This document shows, piece after piece, positions 21,562 through 32,584 of a stretch of DNA of 64,000 nt. Position 1 is the stretch's first letter; each line of letters begins with the position of its first letter. The position numbers and the translations under genes are program-made. The notes below the pieces were generated by a model that worked only from the letters and a program-made list of their open reading frames with translations, did not search any database and had not been told where the DNA came from. This stretch comes from Seiridium cupressi (Eukaryota; Ascomycota; Sordariomycetes; Amphisphaeriales; Sporocadaceae): NCBI GenBank assembly GCA_036674765.1, contig JARVKI010000082.1:1-64000 (forward strand), given 5' to 3'.

Positions 21562-23976
21562 ATGTCTCAAGATGGCGAGGCCCCCACAGGTTACGATATG
21601 CCGCCCAAAAACATCCTGGATGTGATGCGCGCACCTTCGGCACCTGTCCCGGTCGTAAGCCCGACTGGTGACCGCATAATAATGGTGCAGTGGAAGAAGA
21701 ACCCGTCAATTGAACGCATGGCGACCCCGTTCCTGCGGCTAGCTGGTGTGCGCGTGGAGCCTCATAATCACAGCAGGCGTGATACCAGTGGCGGGTATGG
21801 CATTACACCTCGCGCAGTTCGCTACGACCTCGTGCAGATCGCGAACGGCACGCAGAAACAGGTTGGGGTTCCTCATAATGCGTGGTTAGGTAGGCCGCTT
21901 TGGAGCGCAGACGGGAGATTCTTCGCCTTCAAGAACACCACAGCTACAGCAGTTGAGATTTGGGTTGGCGACGGAGAGACTGGCGCAGTCCGGCCTGTCC
22001 CTCATGCGCGTCTCAATCCAATGCTTGGGGACGACTTACAGTGGATGCCTGACCAAAAAACATTGCTCGTCAAACTCGTATCTGAGCAACTGGGGCCGCC
22101 GCCGTCGAAGCCCGCCTGTCTTTTCCGGCCCGAGTTTCAAGAATCCGCGGGTGGGAAGGGACAGAGCAGCACCTATGAGGTTCGCGACACTCTGAAGAGC
22201 CCGCATGACGAGGACGTCTTCGACTACTTTGCATCCTCTCAGCTCGCGTTCATCAATGCTGCCTCGTTGGAAATCCAGTATGTAGGAGACGTTGACCGCT
22301 ACCTAGCGCTCGACCCCGCGCCGGACGGAAAGCATGTGCTCGTTACACTGATTCGGAAGCCCTATTCTTATGTAACGACATACGTACGTTTTCCTCGCAA
22401 GATCGAGGTATGGGAGGTATCGAATGGACTAAAAGCCGCTACTCATGAGATCGCGTCGCTACCCTTGGCGGATGGGGTTCCCATTCATGGTGTTCCGTTG
22501 GGGCCGCGTCATCTTGATTGGAGGGCCAACGCCCCGGCCACGCTCGTCTGGGTCGAAGCCCTGGATGGCGGCGATTGGAGTGTTACCGTACCAGCTCGCG
22601 ACAAGGTCATGTTATTGGAAGCACCCTTCAGAGCTGCGCCCAAGGAAATCACGCGCACCGAACACCGCTTCGGCGGCCTTAGGTGGGGTGAAAGCGCAAA
22701 TTTCTCGATATTGATCGATTATGATCGAAACAAGCATTGGCGTCGCGATTTTGTTTTGAACGTGGACGAGCCCGATAAAATTCGGCGGGTATTGTCCGAT
22801 CGCTCGATGCATGAGAAATATACCCATCCAGGCGCGCCCGTATATCGCCAGTTATCTAACGGAGCTTGGGTGATGCGCCAGGAGGGCAATTCAATATTCC
22901 TGAGCGGCGACGGTGCAACCCCTGATGGCGACAGACCCTTTTTGGACAAGCTGGACCTCGAAACATTGGAAACACAACGGCTCTTTCGAAGCTCTGAATC
23001 ATGTTATGAGTGGTTCATTGCTTTCGACAAGGTGGACACCAAGGCTTTCCTCACTAGGCGACAGTCGCCAGATGACCCACCTAACGTGTACCGCCGAAAG
23101 CTTCTAGTGAACGTTGACGCTCCTGAAGGAGAGGCTACCTATGCTTCCGAGAGCGAAGCAATCACCCATATTCGAGATCCGACACCAATCGTGCGCCAGA
23201 TCAAGAAGCGGCTCGTGAAGTACAAGCGCGACGACGGCCTTGAATTGTCATTCCAGCTCCATACACCACCCGGTTACCAGGAGGGCGAGCGCGTCCCTAC
23301 CATCCTCTATGCCTATCCTCGAGACTACGCGGACGCAGCGACGGCCGGCCAAATCTCGGGATCGCAAGCGTATTTTACAGACTTGCATCAATATAGTTAC
23401 TTGCTTCTTGCTGGTTATGCAATCATCGATGATGTTTCGTTCCCCATCATTGGCGACCCTAAAGCCATGTACGACACATATCTGGAACAGCTTGTTTCCA
23501 ACGCAGAGGCGGCCGTCGCTGAAGTGATAAGGCTTGGTGTGGCCGACCCAGATCGTATTGGTGTCACTGGACATAGCCATGGTGCCTTGATGACGGCAAA
23601 TCTCCTTGCCCATTCGACGCTGTTCCGGGCGGGGGTTGCGACGAGCGGCTCATATAACAAAACGTTCACTCCCTTCGGCTTTCAGAGTGAAAGGCGGTCA
23701 GTGTGGGAGGCGAGAGACGTCTATCTGAAAGCCTCACCTTTTCTCGCAGCCGACAAGATCAAAGCGCCTCTACTCATAATGCATGGTGCGGACGATGCGA
23801 ATCCCGGGACGCCGCCCTTTCAGTCCAACATGCTCTACGAAGCAATACGAGGAAACGGCGGCATTACAAGGCTTGTGATTCTTCCGCACGAACCGCACTG
23901 GTACACGGCGCAGGAATCAAACGAGCAGGTTGTTTATGAGATGATAAATTGGTTTGATAAACATGTCAAGAGCTAG
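21562..23976 (+). CDS. S9 family (prolyl oligopeptidase-type) serine peptidase
   Basis: Single open frame of 804 residues from the ATG at 21562 (MSQDGEAP). The first 500 residues form a predicted beta-propeller (SPTGDRIIMVQWK, RPLWSADGRFFAFK, APDGKHVLVTLIR). The C-terminal part is an alpha/beta hydrolase. Its triad is Ser672 in GHSHG, Asp744 or 745 in HGADDANPGT, and probably His779 in LPHEPHW. The GYxMPPKxI start and the NPGTPPFQS strand are typical of the S9D glutamyl-endopeptidase-like group found mainly in bacteria and plastids. There are no introns and no signal peptide. Likely acquired from a bacterium (inference). Predicted to cleave peptides after particular residues; the exact specificity is unknown. 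Confidence 0.85.
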   Translation: MSQDGEAPTGYDMPPKNILDVMRAPSAPVPVVSPTGDRIIMVQWKKNPSIERMATPFLRLAGVRVEPHNHSRRDTSGGYGITPRAVRYDLVQIANGTQKQVGVPHNAWLGRPLWSADGRFFAFKNTTATAVEIWVGDGETGAVRPVPHARLNPMLGDDLQWMPDQKTLLVKLVSEQLGPPPSKPACLFRPEFQESAGGKGQSSTYEVRDTLKSPHDEDVFDYFASSQLAFINAASLEIQYVGDVDRYLALDPAPDGKHVLVTLIRKPYSYVTTYVRFPRKIEVWEVSNGLKAATHEIASLPLADGVPIHGVPLGPRHLDWRANAPATLVWVEALDGGDWSVTVPARDKVMLLEAPFRAAPKEITRTEHRFGGLRWGESANFSILIDYDRNKHWRRDFVLNVDEPDKIRRVLSDRSMHEKYTHPGAPVYRQLSNGAWVMRQEGNSIFLSGDGATPDGDRPFLDKLDLETLETQRLFRSSESCYEWFIAFDKVDTKAFLTRRQSPDDPPNVYRRKLLVNVDAPEGEATYASESEAITHIRDPTPIVRQIKKRLVKYKRDDGLELSFQLHTPPGYQEGERVPTILYAYPRDYADAATAGQISGSQAYFTDLHQYSYLLLAGYAIIDDVSFPIIGDPKAMYDTYLEQLVSNAEAAVAEVIRLGVADPDRIGVTGHSHGALMTANLLAHSTLFRAGVATSGSYNKTFTPFGFQSERRSVWEARDVYLKASPFLAADKIKAPLLIMHGADDANPGTPPFQSNMLYEAIRGNGGITRLVILPHEPHWYTAQESNEQVVYEMINWFDKHVKS

Positions 23977-24985
23977 AAACGGTCCCTCCTTTGAGAGGTA
24001 AGAAACAGCTAGATACTGCACAGTGCATGAAATTCATATGAAAAACATTATTTTAAAAAACGGTATCAGATAAGATCTACATGACTATATAGCTATCATC
24101 CCACAATTTGGTCTTTGGTCTGATACCGACCATTTGTCGCAATCAGCACCACCACTGGATCAGAGACGGAAAGTAGGAATACAGACAGCTCGAAAATAAA
24201 GTCAAAGTCAAGGTGAAATGTCTACCCCCGTATAAACCCTGTGATGCTCGAATGGTCATTGAAGCAACGCTTCAAAACGACACATTGTGAAAGGCAACGT
24301 TATGGACTCGAGTTAAGAAGACCTGCCCGCTGAGATTTGTAGGAATGGTGTCTTTGAATAGGGAAAGGGCTATGGGAAAGTGCTGCAGTTACATGCAAGA
24401 ACCAGAAATAGTTTCCACATAGAGGAGCAAAGCCAGAATGCCACAATTTCCGCCGACTACAGAAGTGCTGCAGACACTAGACTATCATTAAGCAATTATC
24501 TTGTACTCAAGCGGGTCTCGTGGACAGTCATACATACAATGTACATACATGTACATTGTACCGCTGTTTGATTGGCAGCGCACTGCGGGAAACCAACGGC
24601 TTTGTGCTGTGCGGAGCGCTTCCAGCGATGATTGGACTACTGCTGCGGCTAATCAATGCAAGGGGCCGCGTCAAGTCCACTAACAAAAGTCATACATCGC
24701 TACCGAAACAACGCAATTTCCAATGACCAAAGTCGATCTATTGACTGGATCTGTTATTTAGGCTCTGTAATCAATGTCAGAACAGCATGAGCATTTTTCA
24801 TCTCCCACAATCTATAAGTTATTCCACCATAACACGCACTGGGAAAGACGCGAGACTTGTTCAACTGTCCAATGATCATGTCCAGTCTCCTATTCTCCCT
24901 TCAAAACGCAGTAGTGGTAGCATTGCATTTCCTCACTGCCAATTACTTCCACCAACTCCCAGTCCCGTGTTCCGCATCAGGCAAG
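23977..24985. other. Intergenic
   Basis: No gene recognised. A short palindrome-like repeat of GTACAT/ATGTAC occurs near 24540-24560. Confidence 0.4.
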
Positions 24986-25975
24986 ATGAAACACATCATC
25001 ATCGTTGGCGGTTCCTTCGCGGGCGTAGAGACAGCTCATCGAATCCTCAAACAAGCGGTTGAAACCTCGACCGCGCCTCTCAAGATTACACTAGTATCCC
25101 GCGATAGCCATTTCTACTGGAACATCGCAGCTCCTCGTGGCATAGTCCCGGGTCAGCTTTCCGACGAACAACTACTTCAGCCCATCGTGGCCGGCTTCTC
25201 CCAGTATCCATCGAGTCAATTGGAATTCGTGCTTGGTACTGCCATGGGCGTAGATTCCGCGTCGAAGCAGCTTCGCGTCTCTGAGACAGGCGGTAGAGAA
25301 ATTGTACTTGACTACGACTTCCTGATTATTGGTACGAGGGCTAGCACTAAGGCTGACACACCATTCAAATCGCGAGGCCCGACCAAGGTAACGAAAGAGG
25401 CACTACACGATTATCAGGCGCGTATCAAAGCGGAGAAGACAATTGCGGTCGCTGGTGCAGGACCAACCGGTGTCGAGACAGCCAGTGAACCAGCCTTTGA
25501 GTAGGGGCATACCAAAAAGATTATTCTTGTAAGCCGAAGAGTGCATCCAGACTTGGGGTCAAGTATACATGCTAAGCGGTGTAGATCTCGAGCAGCTCCG
25601 GTCTGCTTGATGGGCCCGCGCGACCACCGAGTTTCTCCAAGGCAGCGGAGAAGGTACTCCAAGCACTCAATGTTAACATCAGATTGAACTCCAAGGTCAA
25701 AGACGAACGACGGCTGCTGGACTCTCGCCAGGAAATCGTACTTTCAAGGGGGGACAAGGTTGTGGTTGATATGTACATTCCCGCATTCGGCATCAAGCCC
25801 ACTCCTCATTCATCCCAGCAGAATTCCTTGACCCCAGGGATTGATCATGGTCGGTGAGTTCTTGGCAGCCAAAGGAGCAAGCGGGATCTTCGCTCTCGGA
25901 GATGTTTCAGGCTCTCAGCCACCGCAGATCTTGATGGTTCGAGGACAATCCAAAAACCTTGCCAAGAACCAGCAA
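24986..25975 (+). pseudogene. AIF-like FAD/NAD(P) oxidoreductase, broken
   Basis: Remnant of an apoptosis-inducing-factor-like (AMID/FSP1-type) flavoprotein. The N-terminus reads MKHIIIVGGSFAGVETAHR (FAD-binding GxGxxG-like). Then come YDFLIIGTRAS and the NAD-binding IAVAGAGPTGVETASE. A TAG at 25502-25504 interrupts the next strand (FE-stop-GHTKKIILVS). After a frameshift the frame continues as AAEKVLQALNVNIRLNSKV and DMYIPAFGIKP. After another frameshift comes GIFALGDVSGSQPPQI, the second FAD-binding motif. The 3-prime end is missing and merges into an unrelated regulator fragment on the other strand. Not functional as it stands. Confidence 0.8.
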
Positions 25976-26590
25976 AAAGCTTCACGGGTCTGGTCAGTGG
26001 TAGGGTCGGATGTCCTAAACGGAGGAAATACCTCAAAGAACACTAATTGGACGATAGAAGCCGCGATACCCATTCTATTTAATTGCTTAGCCTGCTCGAC
26101 AAATTGACTGACATTTCTAATAGTCCGCTGGACCTCATTCAAGCATTTTTCGAGCTGTTGTTCTTGTTGTACCGTGGCAGCTAGTCGAAACTCTGGAGAT
26201 GCACTCTGGTACATGACCACCAAGCGATGATACCAACTGAGGGCGAGAGCCGCGTGGTACAGAGGCTTGGTTTGCAGCAGTAGGTGTAGCAGCCAGCCTC
26301 TACCACCTTCCCTCATCTCAGGCTTGTCGGCTGGATACTGGAGCGGAAACACGTTGCCTATGAAATGCATCAAAAGGATAGGCTCTGCTGCTGGCATGCT
26401 TGACGTGGAGCCAGAACTCTCGTCACCCTTGTCTTCGAGTGTTGAAGATGCCTGGTCGGTGTTAGATGCCACCGGTAGGTCCTCTCTGAAAGACCGGTTA
26501 TCGCAATTGATTTGGGCCTACCTGAGGCAGGCACAGTTCGAGGCTTCTGGAGCTACCTGTAACAACTGCTGCTTTACCCTTTAACGACTT
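25976..26590 (-). pseudogene. C6 transcription factor fragment
   Basis: An open stretch reading FIGNVFPLQYP, GRGWLLHLLLQTKPLYHAAL and RLAATVQQEQQLEKCLNEVQ, the hallmark middle part of a class of fungal Zn2Cys6 regulators. No zinc cluster is found upstream; a possible 36-nt intron near 26480-26515 leads into an unconvincing exon. The other end runs into the tail of the AIF-like relic near 25970-26010, where similarity to regulators stops after VQLVFFEVF. Both genes seem truncated at one join. Confidence 0.55.
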
Positions 26591-27702
26591 TATATAATGG
26601 AACTCGCTGAGCTGTAAAGAAGCTTCCGCTCGAAACCTCGGGCAGGTTTCAATACTAACCCCGTTGAAGCCTTCTCCATACGCGGCCTACCAGTCGTTTG
26701 ATGCATCTTCGATTGTATTCGTTGTCGGCGAAATTATAGCGTGTCTGGTCAATAGTGTGTACAGCGCATGGGACTTGGCCAGGGATGGCAATCGTATATT
26801 TGCCTAGTGATCTCGTTGGTGGGTGAAGTTCAGTTGCAACAAAACCAGACCTCAAACGGCCCAAAATCTAGTCTGCATTTTTGTACAGAAATGACCAACT
26901 TTCGGTATAAGAGAAGCTAAGGAATAATTCTCAGTGGCTCAAGACTGCCCCTTTCTCTCACCTATGACTTTCCACAATCTCTTGCATATCTGCGAACGCT
27001 GCCCAGCCGCCGTTGATTGGAAGGTTTCTTCGGGTTTTATCTTGTTCTGTCAGCATAGGGGCTCCAGCCACCTGGATTATGGGGTTTCTCAGCCACTACA
27101 TATAACTAACTACCTCCTACCTTGGGCACTCTCCTGATACTCAATTAATCACTCAGTTGGCCTTATAACCTTCGTTCCATCTCAGTATGTTCAGCCGGGC
27201 CTCTTTGACCTGTGGAACCGTGACACTAAGGTCAAAGGATGTTCAGTAGTTTTTCTTTGTTGAGGTCTACGTCTTCCCGTGCTGGCGTAAGTTGTAAAGC
27301 CCAGACAAGCGTAGCGAGCAACGGCAGTGGAAGAGCCGTTCACCTGTGATTTTTCCGGGAGTGCAATGCTCACCCTTCTGCATTTGGCCAATCCATCTGC
27401 GAAATGTATCTTGCACTGTGGCGGGAGTGAAATTGGTTTATTTGGAAAGTCCGGTGCACTTGTAGGACTAATGGACTAGAACACCGCAAAGAGACACAAT
27501 ATGGTGGGATGACCCCTTTCCATAGAGTAACACTTAATACAGTCTCTGTCAATAGGGACCAAAGCTAAGAGGGCTGGATTGAATGATTGAATAGATATTA
27601 AAAAGGTAATTAGATTGGTAACTAGCTATAGATATACCATAGAGATGAGAGGCTAAACCTCTATTCTGATAGTCTCAATATTCTTTCCGCTTTTTATATG
27701 AC
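26591..27702. other. Intergenic
   Basis: No coding region recognised. AT-rich toward 27.6 kb, where the esterase 3-prime flank begins. Confidence 0.45.
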
Positions 27703-29551
27703 TTATTGAACCCTTTCAGCCTGTGTTTCAATCAGAAAGTCCATGCCCATTTCTCTGACGTTATCCAGCTCCATATATCCGCCCCCAGTCGTATTTGCAT
27801 GGAAGACAAAATTCTGTGCCAGATCATCATTTCCATAAGCCAACCACTCAGGTACTCCTTCAATTCCATGACCATTCGGATCCTGGGATGCAGCGAATGA
27901 GATCCACATGCGACACATGATGTTTGCAAGGATGTGATATGACATCTCCGGGCCTAGAACGGTGGAAAGGCCGGACTGGGGGTTATTAAAAACAAAAGGC
28001 ATCTCGGAACCGTGTTTGACGCCCAAATCGGCATCTCCCAGAGTGCCTACGAAGTCTGTGTAGGCGTCGTTCGTCCCGCTGACGTACGGAATTGTATTGA
28101 AACGGTAACTGAAGACAGGTAGACCGGCATTAGAAAAGACGCGACAATCCTGCCGCCGCGGACTTTGGAACAGGATATCGCCTCCGGTTGCGCAGATCCG
28201 CTTGTACTGGTAACCATTGTCCTCGAAGCGATCAGAGCCCGTTTCCGCCGGTATTCCTTGTACCGGGTCATCGGGATACAGCTTCAAGATCCGAGTCCAG
28301 GAGTGGTTCGAGATGGTGTACCCTGTGTTCTGTACTACCGGTGGCTGCATCAATTCCTCATCCGTATCTCGACCTAGCGGAGCAAACAAGGTCGCATCAT
28401 CTGTAGTAGTGCCGGCGATAATCGGAACCTTGTGAAAGGACCCGGCGGCTTTCATAATGCTGCCGATCGCTGGCACGAAAGACCCATCAACTGTCGGGAA
28501 GAAAACTAAACCGCTGCTGACCGTGACGTAGTCGTCGTAGGACAAACGTCTCAGACAGTCCAGATGATCTGAAACATTGGAACAATTGGCCCCTGAGAGC
28601 ATCTCTTCGTACATGGGCTGGTGGTAGTCGGTGCCATTGTCTATGACAGTCAACGTCCTGCAGCATCACAAAAGGCGAAGATACATACCTGGCTGGGAGT
28701 TGGACGAACCGCTTTGCATAATGGCGGCACGAAATGGTGGCTTTCCAGTCGCTCCCCAGGCGCCCAGCTGGAAACCAACTGCTGCACCGCCGCTGAGATT
28801 ACGCTGGATCAGTTGCTGATACTTTTTTCTTTGAATTCTGTACTTACGACGATTGGCCGAAGATGGTGGCCTTCTCAGGGTTCCCACCGAATGCGTCGAT
28901 GTTCTCCTGTATCCAATCTAATGCACGTCTTTGATCCCGCAGTCCCAGGTTCATGTTGGCAGAGTTCTGCCGAAATCAGTTCGAGTTTTAAATAAACTGC
29001 CACTGGATTTTTTTCAAACTTACAACCATATCACGGCCACCGAGGAAGCCAAATGTGGCTTTGCGATAGTTGAGACTGGCTGCAATAATTGGCTTTCCCA
29101 TTTTGGCAGAAGTCTGCACGATGTAGCTTAGATTCGTCATGGGGTCGCTGGTTGCCCCAGTCTGGAAACCTCCACCATAGATCCAGACTAAGACCGCAAG
29201 GTCGGATGAGTTGTTTGCATATGTGTATTTGGGTCGCACAATGTTCAATGTAAGACAGTCTTCATTCATGTCATACACAGTCGCGTCATCTCCACCCGGA
29301 CAAGTGTAACCATACTGGACAGCAGGCTTTTCGCCAGAGAAGGAAGAGTTCAGTGACTGTGGAGGTCTCAAGCGAAGCTGTCCAACCGGCGGCTGGGCAT
29401 ATGGAACCCCTAGAAAGGCCTCTTGGTCGAAGTTTGGTAGCTCAATGCCAAGATAAGTGCCATTCCGGGTCTTGACTATTGGAGACAATGCACAATGCAC
29501 AATGGGAAGCAAAAGCCCCAGGCTGAAGATGATGTGGCGCCGAATTCCCAT
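27703..29551 (-). CDS. Secreted type-B carboxylesterase
   Basis: Predicted ester hydrolase of 562 residues, exported. Exons on the minus strand: 29551-29024, 28966-28848, 28792-28689 and 28640-27703. The introns are 57, 55 and 48 nt, and phases agree throughout. A signal peptide ([20 protein letters not shown]) starts the protein. Motifs: [26 protein letters not shown], the oxyanion loop [10 protein letters not shown], and the nucleophile elbow GQSSG (Ser about 215). Multiple N-glycosylation sequons fit secretion. Cholinesterase/lipase superfamily. It lies 0.57 kb from a second esterase on the same strand and next to an aminotransferase, regulator and permease, suggesting joint use on one substrate. 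Confidence 0.92.
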
Positions 29552-30121
29552 CTTGACTGTATTCCGGGGGTGGGGGGCGGTTGAGTAACTATTGTGCCCA
29601 AATACAGACTACCTGTTACGTATTTATGATATTATTTGCATCCCTCGATTGCCTGTGTCAATCCAGTCCACAAATTGTCAATGGCTGTTATCATCCCCAC
29701 TTGATCATGTCCTCAGTTGTCTGCGAACTGATAGGTTTTCGGGTTTCGATTATCGGCATCGCCTCTGATAGTTCATAGTTTAGCCTCCGCTTGTAAATAA
29801 GATACAGGCTTTGACGGAGCAGCTAGTGAGGTGGGAAATATATGTCCTTTTTGAATCAGGTCCTGTCAAACAACAACGGACGAAAGGTTCTACTGGTTTG
29901 GCGTTATCCATCATTCCGCCCTGAAGCTTTTATCACTGGAGGAATTTTTGGGTGCAACAAGATCATTAGGCTTGAAAGACTCGATAACAATTGATAAAAT
30001 AACCTAAAATCTCGCCTACTTGGAAGAAGGATGAGAGACAGAGAAGCCCAGCCTTCAACTACGTTCATAAGTACCCCCCCCCCCCCCCCGACTATTGGAT
30101 CCCAGCATTCAAACCATGTGA
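29552..30121. other. Intergenic between two esterases, with poly-C run
   Basis: Promoter side of esterase 1 and 3-prime flank of esterase 2. A run of 16 C lies at 30074-30089, and a G-rich patch at 29563-29580 is just upstream of the first esterase ATG. Confidence 0.7.
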
Positions 30122-31959
30122 CTAAAGAATGTTGAGCACACCCCCAGTTGACGGAATAGGATCCTTCGTGACCTCCATGGCCTTTGGCGCAAAATTGACA
30201 TCAAGGATATCATATCTCCTAATGCAAATATCATCTGCAAATTTACCAAATGCCTCTGATAACCCGAGGTCCCTGATCTGATGCCAGCGCTTGTATCCTC
30301 TGTTTTGATCCAACTCTTCATTTACGAGATCGGCGCGGCCTTGGCTAAATACCATCATGTTGCCTTCCTCCCCAAACTGATCCCAGGGATTCGTGCCACT
30401 AGCAAACTTCAGCCAGAGGCCGGTCATCCGCTTGGACTGCTCTTTTTGGCTTGGTGGTAGTGTGTGACGAAGGACGGCCCAGATAAAGACGTTTTCCAGA
30501 GAATGATGAGCCAATCCGCCCCACTCATTCTCGTAGGGCGAAGGTTCGTCGAAATGGTATGCATAGCATTGCGGATATGCGCGAATGGCGTCGTAATTAG
30601 CAGCGAGATACATCCCATCGGTGGTGAACTTTTCGATTGTTTTGAAGAGTTCGGAATGGGTCAACTTTTCGGTTATCCCGTAGATTTCGAACAGCTGGAG
30701 TGCATTTGCCTCTCCAATGAGCCGCGCTCCCTGTTTGACGTAGTCTTCATATCCCATGTGCCTGAACGCTTTGTTCCAGATAATGCATTCATTTGCGGCA
30801 TCACCAATCATAACTCTCGGGCACCATGCGGGTGCCTTGAAGCTGCCAAAGTCGCTCCAGCTGGGCATGGGCCCTTCATGTAGGACGCCGTCATCGCAAA
30901 GACCAAGAGTGATAACAGGAGTGATGAACACATCCATCATACTCGCTGTGAGCCTGGACTCATCAATCTGTAGTAGTTCTTCGAGTCTCTCTTCTGGCGA
31001 CAGGTCTTCTGAGATCCCGAGCACCTGAAGCGTCTTCTCGTATATGACCTGATACTGGTCTATGCTCATGATACCGCATAAAGGCATGAGACCAGACTGC
31101 ATAATTGCACTCGAGAAAAGCGGTTCATCCCTCGAAAGGTGGATGTTGACGGATACTGCAATGGGTCAGATCTTGGTTAATCGCAGGTGTCTGTGGACAA
31201 TATTTGAGGCTTACCGCTACCAGCGCTCTGACCAAACAGTGTCACTCTGCCCGCATCTCCACCAAAGGCAGCAATATGGTTTTGTACCCATCTCAAGGCT
31301 TCCACCTGGTCCCAAATGCCATAATTACCTACGCCAGACTCGCCGAACTTCTGGTTGTAATCTTGTATCTCTTTGCTCGCGAGGAATCCGAAAACCCCTA
31401 AGCGATAGTTGATGGTGACGATAATTGTTGGAATGCCTTCGTCCCTGGATGAATCGGCGAGAACTCGCGAATCATACATGGCAGCTGAGCCAGCGGCATA
31501 CGTAAAGGCACCGCCGTGCAGGAATATCATGACTGGCATTGGCTTTCGGTTATCCCGTGGCCTGGAGGGAACGCTTATGTTCAGATTGAGACATGACGTT
31601 TCTGAAGTCGTAGGTACGTTTGCCCATGGTCGCTCGGGAACTGGGATGGGGTAAAAGTCTCGGGGGGGCTGAGGATGATATGGCCTGGAAGATAATCTCA
31701 ATATCGTGTTTAGAGGGAGTTTTCAGACTCTTAGAACTCACCCAAACTTCGTTCCATCCCAAAGTTTACCAGGCCAAGGTTTGGGCGCCGGCTTCGGTCT
31801 GCGAAAGCGCCCAGGAATCTCTGCGTAAGGTATTCCGAGATATTGGCTAGTCTTGCCATCGAAGCATAGGCCTTCGACGGTCCCCAAGTCAGGAACCTCC
31901 AAGGAGACCTTGGAGGTCTGTATGAGAGAAACATTACCTTCGGCCATTGTGATGAACAT
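30122..31959 (-). CDS. Intracellular type-B carboxylesterase
   Basis: Predicted ester hydrolase of 573 residues (569 if the ATG at 31947 is used). Exons: 31959-31742, 31684-31215, 31155-30122, with introns of 57 and 59 nt and consistent phases. Motifs: YLGIPYAEIPGRFRRP, SCLNLNISVP, the oxyanion loop IFLHGGAFTY, and nucleophile GQSAG (Ser about 226). The catalytic His is probably in AHHSLENVF. No signal peptide is seen, unlike its neighbour, so one esterase acts outside and one inside the cell (inference). Its 5-prime end faces the class III aminotransferase across a 0.6-kb divergent promoter. Confidence 0.92.
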
Positions 31960-32584
31960 GCAATTGGTTCTGCGTCGACGCTGGATTGATGCTGGGTTCA
32001 GAGGGAAGCCGTCTCTTTCGTTTTTCGGCAGCGGGAGGCTTGCTTATCTCAGAGAGCGTTCACCTCGCGGTTGGGGATCAATAGATAACTCAGAAGTGAC
32101 TTTCGGCGTATCCCAGCGATCCATCAGGCGTGTTTAGTTATGTGACCTATTTCCCCATCGGCAGGGGCTTTCAATGGGTATATCAAAGAAATTGGACGGA
32201 GCGATTTAGCTCAAATCCGTGGATCTGGTCGGTATCTCGTGGTAGATAGTCTTTGATCCCGATAGTGCTAGGATCCAGTCCCGAATGACGGGGATGTCCG
32301 TTGTGTCAAGCTCGCGAATTGCGGTCCCACTTAGCGTGTCGCATTTACGCATTTCGGATTTCGGCTCAGATATCCCCACTTTTCCGATATCGATCACTAC
32401 ATTACTGCCAGTACTGAATCTGTTTAGTTGGATGGCCTACACGACTTAGCCAGTCGGAATAGCAGTTGTTTATACTTGAACCCTGACGACGTTTGCACCG
32501 TGTCATAGTCCTCAATCAATCTCCAAACCTCTTTTTTTTGGATTTTCTTTTTTCAAGTAGTTTCCACTCTTGAAATTTCTCAAA
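31960..32584. promoter_or_regulatory. Divergent promoter, esterase 2 and aminotransferase
   Basis: A 625-bp spacer between head-to-head genes. The pyrimidine stretch at 32530-32555 precedes the aminotransferase ATG. Paired CGG triplets typical of C6-factor sites were not located with certainty. Confidence 0.45.

Noticed and set aside
23248..23613. 121-codon minus-strand ORF within the S9 peptidase
   Set aside because: Antisense shadow of the catalytic domain.
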